Source of the DNA: Cysteiniphilum marinum | GTDB lineage: Bacteria; Pseudomonadota; Gammaproteobacteria; Francisellales; Francisellaceae | DNA: 64,000 bases | Direction of reading: 5' to 3' | NCBI RefSeq assembly: GCF_014857925.1 | Contig: NZ_JACYVZ010000009.1 | Span: 22,996 to 86,995, forward strand | In this document: piece by piece, positions 16,434-24,742 of the stretch | Layout: the number at the start of each line of letters is the position of its first letter | How positions within the stretch are numbered: the stretch's first letter is position 1 | Translations under genes and position numbers: made by a program | The notes under the pieces: model-generated | What the model was told of the DNA's origin: nothing | The model's input: the letters and a program-made list of their open reading frames with translations, nothing else | Database searches by the model: none

Positions 16434-17200
16434 CAAAAAGAATTATTCCATGTCTGGATGTATTAAATGATCAAGTAGTGAAGGGTGTGAAGTTCCAGAA
16501 TCATCGCATTGTCGGTGATATTGTTACACTAGCCAAGCACTATAGTGAGCAAGGTGCCGATGAGTTGGTGTTTTATGATATTGCTGCAAGTACACGTCAG
16601 CAAGGTGTGTCACCTAAGTGGGTAACCGATATTGCCAAAGCGATTAATATCCCATTTTGTGTCGCAGGAGGTATTCGTAGTGTTGATCAAGCGCGTACTA
16701 TCTTAAATGCAGGAGCGGATAAAGTATCGATTAATTCACCTGCACTAGAGCGTCCAGAGCTTATTGATGAATTAGTCGATGCTTTTGGTCAGCAATGTGT
16801 TGTTGTTGGTGTTGATAGTAATGAGATGGATGGTGAGTATGTGGTCTGTCAATATACAGGCGATGTTGAAAAAACGCTAAAAACCACACGTAGCACAAAA
16901 GATTGGGTAACAGAGATCGCTAAACGAGGTGCCGGTGAAATTGTTGTGAACTGCATGCAACAAGATGGGGTTAAAAATGGCTATGATATTGCGCATTTAG
17001 CAGCAATTTCACAAATGGTTAATATCCCTGTAATCGCTTCAGGAGGTGCCGGAGAGATGATGCATTTCAATGAAGTATTTCAAAAAACACGGGTATCAGG
17101 CGCACTTGCGGCAAGCGTTTTTCACAGTGGTAGTATTGAAATTCGTGAGCTTAAAGCCTATCTCAAAACACATGGTCAAACCATTAGAATGTCGAATTAA
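16427..17200 (+). CDS. hisF: Imidazole glycerol phosphate synthase, cyclase subunit
   Basis: HisF uses ammonia from HisH to cyclise PRFAR into imidazole glycerol phosphate, releasing AICAR for purine synthesis. The 257 residues show [19 protein letters not shown] with the first catalytic Asp, [11 protein letters not shown] with the second, phosphate loops [15 protein letters not shown] and [11 protein letters not shown], and [11 protein letters not shown]. It overlaps the end of hisA and is followed eight bases later by hisIE. Confidence 0.97.
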   Translation: MLTKRIIPCLDVLNDQVVKGVKFQNHRIVGDIVTLAKHYSEQGADELVFYDIAASTRQQGVSPKWVTDIAKAINIPFCVAGGIRSVDQARTILNAGADKVSINSPALERPELIDELVDAFGQQCVVVGVDSNEMDGEYVVCQYTGDVEKTLKTTRSTKDWVTEIAKRGAGEIVVNCMQQDGVKNGYDIAHLAAISQMVNIPVIASGGAGEMMHFNEVFQKTRVSGALAASVFHSGSIEIRELKAYLKTHGQTIRMSN

Positions 17201-17208
17201 GGATAAAT

Positions 17209-17826
17209 GTGGATAAACTTATTTTAAACAAAATTGACTGGCAGAAAATGAATCACTTGGTGCCTGTTGTTGTGCAATGTCGCACCTCTGGCAAAGTACT
17301 GATGCTTGGATTTATGAATGAAGAGGCCTTATCACAGACGATGATTACCGGCTTTGTAACCTTTTACAGTCGCAGCAAACAAAGGCTTTGGCAAAAGGGT
17401 GAAACAAGTGGCAATGTTTTGAAGCTCATTGATATCGCTGTAGATTGCGATGGTGATAGTCTTGTTGCTTTAGTTGATGCTGTGGGCCCAACATGTCATA
17501 AGGGTACCGAGAGCTGCTTTGATAAGGCCTATGATCATCCATATGGCGTATTGACTCGTTTAGAAAATACCATCAAGCAACGCAAAAAGGATAAACCACA
17601 AAATAGTTATGTCACGAGCCTTTTTGCTAGTGGCGTATCACGCATTGCGCAAAAAGTGGGTGAAGAAGGTGTTGAAACCGTAATTGCCGCGATGAAAAAT
17701 GATCTAGAGGAGTTGAAAAATGAAAGTGCTGATTTGATCTTTCATTTGTTGGTATTGCTAAGAGAAAAAGAGTTATCTTTGCAGGATGTGATCAGTGTTT
17801 TGCAAGTAAGAGAAAGCAAGTCGTAG
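17209..17826 (+). CDS. hisI: Bifunctional phosphoribosyl-AMP cyclohydrolase / phosphoribosyl-ATP pyrophosphatase
   Basis: This 205-residue HisIE fusion catalyses steps two and three. The N-terminal cyclohydrolase (about 1-115) has VVVQCRTSGKVLMLGFMNEEAL, TFYSRSKQRLWQKGETSGN, and zinc residues in DCDGDSLVALVDAVGPTCH. The C-terminal MazG-like pyrophosphatase (about 120-205) has SRIAQKVGEEGVETVIAAM and ESADLIFHLLVLL. The start is GTG with AAGGA five bases upstream; the nearby ATG is out of frame. It is the last his gene, so every enzymatic step of the pathway is encoded here. Its stop codon touches the first unit of a tandem repeat. Confidence 0.96.
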   Translation: MDKLILNKIDWQKMNHLVPVVVQCRTSGKVLMLGFMNEEALSQTMITGFVTFYSRSKQRLWQKGETSGNVLKLIDIAVDCDGDSLVALVDAVGPTCHKGTESCFDKAYDHPYGVLTRLENTIKQRKKDKPQNSYVTSLFASGVSRIAQKVGEEGVETVIAAMKNDLEELKNESADLIFHLLVLLREKELSLQDVISVLQVRESKS

Positions 17827-17994
17827 GGGCGTATTGTATACACTCATGTTACCCATAATCATTAAGGTAATGTGGGGGATGTGTTGCATACGCCTATGTT
17901 ATCCATAATTATCGAGGTAATGTAGGGATATATTGCATACGCCCATGTTATCCATAATCATCGAGGTAATGTAGGGGCGTATTGCATACGCCCA
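17823..17994 (+). repeat. Tandem repeat of ~49-bp units after the his operon
   Basis: Three and a half units start at 17823, 17867, 17917 and 17966 (44, 50, 49 and about 29 bp). Each contains a GTAGGGGCGTATTGCATACG-like palindrome and a CATGTTATCCATAATCATCG-like linker ending in GAG. Units diverge by several bases. The rest of the gap, 17995-18228, holds no gene I can support. Confidence 0.8.
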
Positions 17995-18193
17995 CCATAA
18001 AAAACCAGAAAAACAAAACCATTAAGTTTAAGTTAAGTTTAAAAGCCTACACTACCAAACAGCTGATCGAAGATGTTTTTCCTCTCCTCAACTGTTTTCA
18101 TATTTCGATCAGCAATATTTCAACATTCCGACATTCCAAAATTTCATTATTAATCTTAAAACGTCCTTTATTTATTTGTTTTTTGATCTATAG

Positions 18194-18212
18194 TTTGCCT
18201 TGAGCGGGCAAA
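18194..18212 (+). promoter_or_regulatory. Small inverted repeat in the leader of the secretion operon
   Basis: TTTGCC and GGCAAA form a six-base stem with a seven-base loop ending 16 bases before the ATG. It could be an operator or an mRNA hairpin over the initiation region; the function is unknown. Confidence 0.3.
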
Positions 18213-18228
18213 TATTTGGGGCGATGAT

Positions 18229-20352
18229 ATGTCGGATTATCAGCAAAATACAGCGTTATTAGCGCTAATACAAGCAGCCAGTTTATATCAGGTGGCATTA
18301 GATCCTAAAACGATTTTTCATCAGTTTGCCGTGGATGGTGTATTTGAGCATACGGCATTGATGCGAGCACTTAAAGCCAATGACTTTTATGCCAAAGAGA
18401 TAAGCTGCGATATCGCGAGTATTAAGTCATCTACTCTACCTGCGATTATTGTTGGCAAAGATGATTGTTTTGTTTTGGTCGGTGTTAATGATCAGAAAGA
18501 GTATCTTGTGATTTTAGCTAATAGCAATGAGCTGATAAGTTTACCATCAGCTGAATTTAGTCAATTATTTAATGGTAAAGTCATTTATCTTAATCCCAAA
18601 AATAATACTGCAAAAGATAAAGCATTTAATATTAAATGGTTTATTCCAGCGCTATGGAAATATAAACATGTCTTTCGTGATGTGCTTATCGCATCATTTT
18701 TCTTGCAGTTATTTGCTCTGGTAACACCACTATTTTTTCAGGTGGTAATGGATAAAGTGGTTGTGCATCAAGCTTTAACTACATTGGAGATATTGGCCAT
18801 TGGCTTTGTGGCAGTGAGTATTTTTGAGGTAATCTTAGGTGCGATTCGTACTTATTTGTTTGCGCATACCACAAGTCGCGTTGATGTTGAGCTTGGCACG
18901 AAACTATATCAGCATTTATTAAGTCTGCCTCTTGCCTATTTTGAAGCGCGGCAAGTGGGATTAAGTGTCGCACGTGTCAAAGAGCTTGATAGTATTCGTG
19001 AGTTTTTAACCAGTAGTGCATTGACCTTGATAATTGATCTTGGCTTTACTTTTATCTTTTTCGCGGTCATGTGGTTTTATTCAGCCAAATTGACATTAAT
19101 CGTATTAGCAACCATTCCTTTTTATGTTGTGTTGTCACTTTTGATTACCCCAATACTAAAAGCGCGCCTTGATCAAGTATTTAAAGAAGGCGCTAAAAAC
19201 CAAGCGTTCTTGACTGAGTCATTAACCGGAATCCAAACCGTTAAATCATCAGCGATTGAGCCACAAATGCAACATAAATGGGAAGATAATCTAGCAAATT
19301 ATGTGCGCACTAACTTTCGCGCGCGCAACTTAAGTAATATCACTTCGCAAATTGCACAATTTATTAGCAAGATCACGACACTTTTGATTATTTTCCTAGG
19401 GGTTAACTTAGTGATTTCAGGAGACTTAACTATTGGTCAATTGATCGCTTTTAATATGCTCGCTGGACGTGTTACCAGTCCTATTTTAAAAGTGGTGCAA
19501 TTGTGGCAAGATTTTCAGCAAGCGCGCATTTCATTGAAACGTTTGGGTGATATTTTAAATACCACAGCGGAAGGATCTACCGTAAGTAACAATCAGCAAT
19601 TAGCTCAATTATCTGGCGATATTGAATTTAAGCATCTTACGTTTCATTATGGCATCAATACTCCTGCGGTATTAAAAGAGATTAGCTTCAACGTTCAAGC
19701 CAATCAATCCGTTGGTATTGTCGGTCGTTCAGGCTCAGGTAAAAGTACATTGGCAAAACTCTTACAAAAGCTTTATCTACCGCAATCAGGCAGTATTTTA
19801 CTCGATGGTGCTGATATATCAGCATTAAGTGCTGTATGGTTAAGGCAACAGATCGGTGTGGTATCACAAGAGAGCTTCTTATTTAATCGCAGCATTCGTG
19901 AGAACATTGCGCTGACTTGCCCTGGCGCTTCTTTAGATGTCGTAATCAATGCGGCTAAATTATCAGGGGCAGATGAGTTTATTGTCAAATTAAAACATGG
20001 TTATGACACGATCGTAGAGGAGCAAGGTGCTAATTTCTCTGGAGGGCAAAAACAACGTATTGCCATCGCTAGAGCATTGATCAATGAGCCTAAAATACTT
20101 ATTTTTGATGAGGCAACATCGGCTTTAGATTATGAATCAGAACGCATGATTCAACAAAATATGCGCGAAATCACCCATAATCGTACGGTATTTATTATTG
20201 CCCATAGACTATCAACGGTGATGCATTGCGATAAGATTATCTATCTTGAAGCAGGTAAAGTGGTTGAAGAGGGGAGCCATGATGAACTGTTAGCATTAGA
20301 TGGTCATTATGCCAAGCTTTATCATGCACAATTTGCAAGTACAAGGGGATAA
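18229..20352 (+). CDS. Type I secretion ABC transporter (HlyB family)
   Basis: This 707-residue inner-membrane exporter has three parts. The N-terminal C39-like domain (about 1-135) has no catalytic Cys (sequence TALLALIQAASLYQ), as in HlyB, so it binds rather than cleaves substrate. A six-helix ABC transmembrane region follows (about 150-440). The nucleotide-binding domain has Walker A GRSGSGKST (about 499), signature SGGQKQRIAIARAL (about 604), Walker B ILIFDEATSALD (about 623) and the H-loop IIAHRLSTV. It powers one-step export of C-terminally signalled RTX proteins. The adaptor gene follows after two bases, and RTX genes lie downstream, so the 2131-residue RTX protein is the likely cargo. 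No TolC-like outer-membrane gene is in the window. Confidence 0.93.
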   Translation: MSDYQQNTALLALIQAASLYQVALDPKTIFHQFAVDGVFEHTALMRALKANDFYAKEISCDIASIKSSTLPAIIVGKDDCFVLVGVNDQKEYLVILANSNELISLPSAEFSQLFNGKVIYLNPKNNTAKDKAFNIKWFIPALWKYKHVFRDVLIASFFLQLFALVTPLFFQVVMDKVVVHQALTTLEILAIGFVAVSIFEVILGAIRTYLFAHTTSRVDVELGTKLYQHLLSLPLAYFEARQVGLSVARVKELDSIREFLTSSALTLIIDLGFTFIFFAVMWFYSAKLTLIVLATIPFYVVLSLLITPILKARLDQVFKEGAKNQAFLTESLTGIQTVKSSAIEPQMQHKWEDNLANYVRTNFRARNLSNITSQIAQFISKITTLLIIFLGVNLVISGDLTIGQLIAFNMLAGRVTSPILKVVQLWQDFQQARISLKRLGDILNTTAEGSTVSNNQQLAQLSGDIEFKHLTFHYGINTPAVLKEISFNVQANQSVGIVGRSGSGKSTLAKLLQKLYLPQSGSILLDGADISALSAVWLRQQIGVVSQESFLFNRSIRENIALTCPGASLDVVINAAKLSGADEFIVKLKHGYDTIVEEQGANFSGGQKQRIAIARALINEPKILIFDEATSALDYESERMIQQNMREITHNRTVFIIAHRLSTVMHCDKIIYLEAGKVVEEGSHDELLALDGHYAKLYHAQFASTRG

Positions 20353-20354
20353 TT

Positions 20355-21770
20355 ATGAGAAACTTATATCGCAAAATTGCCCAACTGTATCAGCGATTGG
20401 TGCAATGGCAAGACAGGCGCAATCAGCAAAAGGATGCGTTAAGTTTTCTCCCCTTAGCACTTGAAATTGAAGAGAGGCCACCGCACCCGTTAGCGCGCAT
20501 TATGATGTGGCTTTTGGTTGTGTTGATTGTCATTGCCGTACTATGGGCATGCTTTGGCAAAATGGATGTTGTTGTCAGTGCTCAAGGCAAGGTCGTGCCC
20601 GAAGCACAAGTTAAATCAATTCAACCGCTAGAGAAAGGGGTGATCAAAACGATTTTGGTGAAAGATGGTCAACTGGTGACAAAAGGGCAAGTATTGATTG
20701 AGTTAGATCAGCGCGTTACTCAGGCGGATATTGACAATATTACGCAACAGCGCAAGGTGGCGTACTTTATGTTGAAAGAGTACCAAAGCCTTTATCAGTT
20801 ATTACAGTTAGCAGCAAACGATAGATTAGCAAAAAAGGATATTGATGAGCTGTTGTTTACACAAGGATTAACGCCAACAGAAAGAGATGCTTTGATTGAG
20901 CTGATATGGAGAAAATGGCAAGCCTATAGTGCGGATATTGATTATCTTTTAGCTGAGATCAATGCCGCCAAAGCGGAGAAAACAGCACTTGAAATGCAAT
21001 TGGAAATGCTTAATAAAACACTGCCGATTATTACCGAGCAAAATAATATGTACCAAACACTGCATCAAAATGACTATGGCTCAAAAGCTGATATGTTACA
21101 AAGTCAAAAAGTGATGATTGAGACAGAGCAAGCATTAGCACAACACAAGGCAACAGTAGCGCAATTAACTGCAAATATAGGGAGTAAAACCAGTGCCCTT
21201 ATGCGTGCTGAAGCGGATTATTTAGCGCAAGTGTTAGAGCAGATCGAATTAAATCAAAAGGACTTTAAGAGTCTAAGCAATGAGCTTAATAAATTCCAAC
21301 TAATGCAGCAGGCACAAAGTCTAAGCGCGCCACTGTCAGGTTTTGTCCAGAGCTTGTCTGTGCATACCATTGGTGCGGTGGTGACGCCCGCTCAAGTATT
21401 AATGCAGATTATCCCTAAAGAGAGTCCACTAGAAGTCAATGCCATGATCTCAAATAAAGATATTGGCTATGTACATGAAGGGCAAAAGGTGCAAGTTAAG
21501 ATCGATACGTATCCTTTTACTGAATACGGATTATTAATCGGTGAGATCGTTGAGATAAGTGACGATGCGATTGACGATCAACAGTTGGGATTGGTCTTTA
21601 AAGTTGTTGTGAAACTTGATAGCACGACATTACACAAGCAAGGAAAAGAGTTTAACATTCGCTCAGGCATGACGGTGACCGTTGAGGTGAAAACCGGTGA
21701 AAGACGAATTATTGAATATTTTTTAAGTCCGTTAACCAAGGCGTTTAAAGAGAGTTTGCATGAACGGTGA
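20355..21770 (+). CDS. Type I secretion periplasmic adaptor (HlyD family)
   Basis: This 471-residue membrane fusion protein has a cytoplasmic N-terminus, one membrane helix at about 50-67, then a biotinyl-lipoyl half motif (VSAQGKVVPEAQVKSIQPLE, ILVKDGQLVTKGQVLIELD). A long coiled-coil hairpin (about 110-315) precedes the second lipoyl half (SLSAPLSGFVQSLSVHTIGA) and a beta-barrel region with VNAMISNKDIGYVHEGQKVQVKI, typical of HlyD. It bridges the ABC exporter to a TolC-type channel. It is transcribed with the exporter gene, spaced by only two bases. Confidence 0.93.
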   Translation: MRNLYRKIAQLYQRLVQWQDRRNQQKDALSFLPLALEIEERPPHPLARIMMWLLVVLIVIAVLWACFGKMDVVVSAQGKVVPEAQVKSIQPLEKGVIKTILVKDGQLVTKGQVLIELDQRVTQADIDNITQQRKVAYFMLKEYQSLYQLLQLAANDRLAKKDIDELLFTQGLTPTERDALIELIWRKWQAYSADIDYLLAEINAAKAEKTALEMQLEMLNKTLPIITEQNNMYQTLHQNDYGSKADMLQSQKVMIETEQALAQHKATVAQLTANIGSKTSALMRAEADYLAQVLEQIELNQKDFKSLSNELNKFQLMQQAQSLSAPLSGFVQSLSVHTIGAVVTPAQVLMQIIPKESPLEVNAMISNKDIGYVHEGQKVQVKIDTYPFTEYGLLIGEIVEISDDAIDDQQLGLVFKVVVKLDSTTLHKQGKEFNIRSGMTVTVEVKTGERRIIEYFLSPLTKAFKESLHER

Positions 21771-21861
21771 TATTGAGTAAGGGTATGAAAAGTTTGATGG
21801 TGAGAATTCTCTGCAATAGCTTCAGTCTGATAAGGAGTTTTGATTAGCAACTTAAGACTTG

Positions 21862-22012
21862 TTAAGCAGAATTTTTCAAAAAATCAAGAATGAAATTTGA
21901 TCTTTTAAAATAATGGTCTAGGCTTAATCCGAGGCAACTCTATTTTATCCCCCCGCGCTTGATTTTGATCATATGGATTGATTGTACTAAAAGCCGATTT
22001 TTGAAGGCTTGG
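21862..22012 (+). repeat. 150-bp direct repeat, copy 1, upstream of RTX cassette A
   Basis: This copy is nearly identical to 26233-26382 (differences mainly in the first 30 bases and one C in a C-run). It contains AATGGTCTAGGCTTAATCCG, the GC-rich CCCCCGCGCTTGATTTTGAT and ends in GATTTTTGAAGGCTTGG. Both copies end a short distance before the first gene of a membrane-protein/RTX cassette, so each may carry the promoter or regulator site of its cassette. No coding frame is present. Confidence 0.8.
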
Positions 22013-22053
22013 TTTGAATGATTTGGTGATGTCTGATTTTGAGAGGATGTGTT

Positions 22054-22746
22054 ATGTGTAGACAAAAAAATTATCAAAAGATGATGTTTAGGATATTGTC
22101 GATTGCTTTATATTTTATACTAGTTATCAGTATCACATTGCTTTTTATTGTTTTAAATACAGTTTTTGGATTACAATTTCGAGCTCTCACGTTGGTCAAC
22201 TTTTTTGAATCACAGGTAATTTTCCTTTTTTTGTTTTTAAGTTGTATTTTTGTGGTTTTCGTGGTTAAGTTAAGTTTTCTAAGGTCTTTGGTTTGTATCT
22301 TATTCTATTTGTTTTATGTGGCAATTATTTATGCTATTTCTTGGCTTTTAGAAGAAAGTTTTGCTGGGCTTGTGCTGTTGTACCTAAATGTACAATTAAT
22401 TCTTGCTTTTTTCTTATTTATTTTTGGGGTTTTATTTAGAGTAAGTAGATTGGATGAAACATTCATGACACTATGTGTTTCGTCAATAATGTCATTACTT
22501 TATTTATGGATTTTTTTATTCCTTTTGTTTGTATCATCAGCAATAACAGAGGATTTTCTTGCAAGTAAATGGGAGGTGATTGTATTAACTTTTGTATTAA
22601 TAGAAATATGGTGGTGTTTTACAGGGGAGATCTTTGGAAAAGTTTTTCAGATTAATATGACACTTAGGTTTTGCGTACTGAGGGCGTTGAGCTCTTTAAT
22701 ATTATCAATTTTAATTTTGTTATTATTTATAGTTTTTATTGTGTAA
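22054..22746 (+). CDS. Polytopic membrane protein of RTX cassette A
   Basis: This 230-residue protein is almost entirely hydrophobic, with about seven predicted membrane segments and very short loops. I do not recognise the family. The ATG was chosen for the GAGAGG seven bases upstream; an in-frame TTG further up has no ribosome-binding site. It ends just before the truncated RTX gene, whose start lies 22 bases downstream, so they form one unit. The analogous cassette B also begins with membrane-protein genes ahead of its RTX gene. The position suggests an accessory or immunity role toward the RTX protein's N-terminal domain, which is inference only. Confidence 0.6.
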   Translation: MCRQKNYQKMMFRILSIALYFILVISITLLFIVLNTVFGLQFRALTLVNFFESQVIFLFLFLSCIFVVFVVKLSFLRSLVCILFYLFYVAIIYAISWLLEESFAGLVLLYLNVQLILAFFLFIFGVLFRVSRLDETFMTLCVSSIMSLLYLWIFLFLLFVSSAITEDFLASKWEVIVLTFVLIEIWWCFTGEIFGKVFQINMTLRFCVLRALSSLILSILILLLFIVFIV

Positions 22747-22768
22747 TCAAAAGTTTAAGGAGTTTCTT

Positions 22769-24037
22769 ATGAATGATAAGTGCAACAAAGAGTATTCATT
22801 TACAATTTACTCTGATGGAGTTGGAGGGTATGAGGGATATCACACCTGGATTAAGGTTTCTGATGGTACGTCTGCTGGTACACATGTTTTTAGCTATGGC
22901 CCATTAGATGCTAATTCTATAGATTTAGTATTAGGTAGTGTTTATCCCGGAGATTTTAATCCTCATGAGGCGGCAGCTAGAGAAAACCTATCATCTAGTT
23001 ACTTTGGGTTTGTGTCTCAAGAAAGATATATCAAAATGCTTGATGAGGGCTATCACTTAATTGCTTACCCTCCAGATTATCAACTATATCAAAATGGAGG
23101 AGATAACTGTGTTGAAGTAACTTCTAAAATTCTTGAGGCAGGAGGGATTAATGTTCTTAAAGGAATATTAACACCTTCTGGAGCGATAAATGTAATCAAT
23201 ATATTAAATACTACTCCAAATGGGGAGTATTTATTTTATCCAGAATACGATCAAGAAAATGAAGAATGTGAGGGTGAGGAAGATAAAATTGATGATGAGG
23301 TTAATAATGACTTCAACACCGCAGCCAATGTGGCACCGAGACACATGGATCCACTGATTTTTGACTTGGACGGCGATGGTGTTGAAACCATAGCTTCGGA
23401 TGGCAGTGTGCTATTTGATCACAATGGAGATGGGGTGAAATATGCCTCAGGTTGGGTTGGTGCCGATGATGCTTTACTGGTACGTGATTTGGATCAAAAT
23501 GGACAAATTGATAATGGATTAGAGTTATTTGGGGACAATACCATTAAAGCAAATGGAGAGAAAGCCACAGATGGTTTTGATGCGCTATCAGACTTGGATG
23601 ATAATAACGATAGTGTTTTTGATCATAATGATACAGCATTTGATGAGCTTAGATTGTGGCAAGATAGCAATCAAGATGGTGTGGTGCAAGAAGGCGAGCT
23701 TAAAAGCCTAGATGATGTAGGTGTTTTAAGTGTTGATTTAAATGCTACCGATGATGGCAGTGGCACAACAGGTGGTGTGATTGCCAAGAAATCAACGTAT
23801 AACACAATCAATGGTGAGAGCTTTGTCGTCGCGGCTTTAGATTTTAATGCCAATTTATTTTATCGTGAATATCATGATGACTTTAATCATCAATTTGTTG
23901 ATGAGCTTGAAGCGATAGATTTAGCTTTTAATATTAGGGGTTCAGGTGCGGTGAGAGATTTGAACCAAGCGGCAGTCTTGAACCCTGAAATTGTTGATGT
24001 TATCCAAAACATCACGCAAACCAATAGTTATCAATAA
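22769..24037 (+). CDS. Truncated RTX-type protein with papain-like head (cassette A)
   Basis: This 422-residue protein parallels the N-terminal fifth of the large RTX protein at 27913. Residues ~1-135 form a domain with EGYHTWIKV (H25), HVFSYG and GGDNCVEVTSKIL (C114), the His-then-Cys order of permuted papain-fold enzymes. After an acidic linker, residues ~195-420 match the aspartate-rich domain DPLIFDLDGDGVET ... LFDHNGDGVKYASGW ... LWQDSNQDGVVQEGEL, with EF-hand-like calcium loops. It stops at TAA where the paralogue has CAG, and homology continues past the stop, so it lacks the nonapeptide repeats and C-terminal secretion signal. TAAGGAG lies six bases before the ATG. It is either a pseudogene or a stand-alone short form. 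Confidence 0.75.
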   Translation: MNDKCNKEYSFTIYSDGVGGYEGYHTWIKVSDGTSAGTHVFSYGPLDANSIDLVLGSVYPGDFNPHEAAARENLSSSYFGFVSQERYIKMLDEGYHLIAYPPDYQLYQNGGDNCVEVTSKILEAGGINVLKGILTPSGAINVINILNTTPNGEYLFYPEYDQENEECEGEEDKIDDEVNNDFNTAANVAPRHMDPLIFDLDGDGVETIASDGSVLFDHNGDGVKYASGWVGADDALLVRDLDQNGQIDNGLELFGDNTIKANGEKATDGFDALSDLDDNNDSVFDHNDTAFDELRLWQDSNQDGVVQEGELKSLDDVGVLSVDLNATDDGSGTTGGVIAKKSTYNTINGESFVVAALDFNANLFYREYHDDFNHQFVDELEAIDLAFNIRGSGAVRDLNQAAVLNPEIVDVIQNITQTNSYQ

Positions 24038-24123
24038 CGTATTGGTTTATATCAAGCGCTTGTCAGTGCATGGGCACAATCAGCTGAAGAATTTACTTCA
24101 GCCATTACAACTCTGGAAGGGTT
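24038..24123 (+). pseudogene. Remnant of the RTX gene past its premature stop
   Basis: The same frame continues to read GLYQALVSAWAQSAE and FTSAITTLEG, almost identical to the intact paralogue at about 29330-29410. Similarity then stops abruptly just before a mini-element and a group II intron. This shows that a longer ancestral gene was cut down. Confidence 0.8.
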
Positions 24124-24141
24124 GATATTCATAGAACTATC

Positions 24142-24256
24142 CCGTGCCTGAGCAAAGTCTATCTTGTACTCTGAGTAAATTTCATCCCGTTCCCTGAGCG
24201 AAGTCGAAGGGGGAAATAAAAGTGCACATGGACTTTGACTGACGCTCAGTCCACGG
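24142..24256 (+). repeat. MITE-like element, copy R5 (diverged)
   Basis: It contains the family's arms CCCTGAGCGAAGTCGAAGGG and TTTGACTGACGCTCAG, and ends in the hairpin GGACT...AGTCC. It lacks clear outer ends. The group II intron begins about 20 bases after it. Confidence 0.55.
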
Positions 24257-24742
24257 TTATGGAATATAGTTATGAGTGCGCCAAACAAAGCTAAGGCAAT
24301 CAAGCTGGACAATCCAGCCCAGATAAAGGTTAGCCACCAGTCTGGAACCAAACTACACATAATGCAAGGCAACGAACATTATGAAGCTGTAGTAAGGGCG
24401 GTCTATCAGCCACAACGCAAGTGAAGGTATTGAGCCCCGTAATATACATCGTCGCACCTGATCAAGGTTTTCATTCGCCTGAAATCAGCACTGCGCAATA
24501 CGTAAAGGCGAGTATGCGTGGAGGTGTCGGGGTCTGAGTCCGTAGCGGGTAGATGAACTGATTGTTTTGGAACTTGGGAGAACCTTGCTATTTCTGAATG
24601 CTTATCTTGGAGCCTAAAAAGCTAGAGATAAGTTTAGCAAGGTAGTCGGACTAGCTCATAGTAGAGGTGTAAATAGGGTAATGCCTATTGAGGTTTAAGA
24701 CCACTCGAAGGGGTTAGCAGTTTAACGAAGAGGATAATTTGA

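Noticed and set aside
17823..17994. Tandem repeat considered as a CRISPR array
   Set aside because: The whole ~49-bp unit repeats, including the part that would be spacer, and unit lengths vary (44, 50, 49). No unique spacers and no cas genes are present.
17982..18203. 73-codon plus-strand frame after the his operon
   Set aside because: It begins inside the tandem repeat, has no ribosome-binding site and shows low-complexity codon use. It is probably chance.
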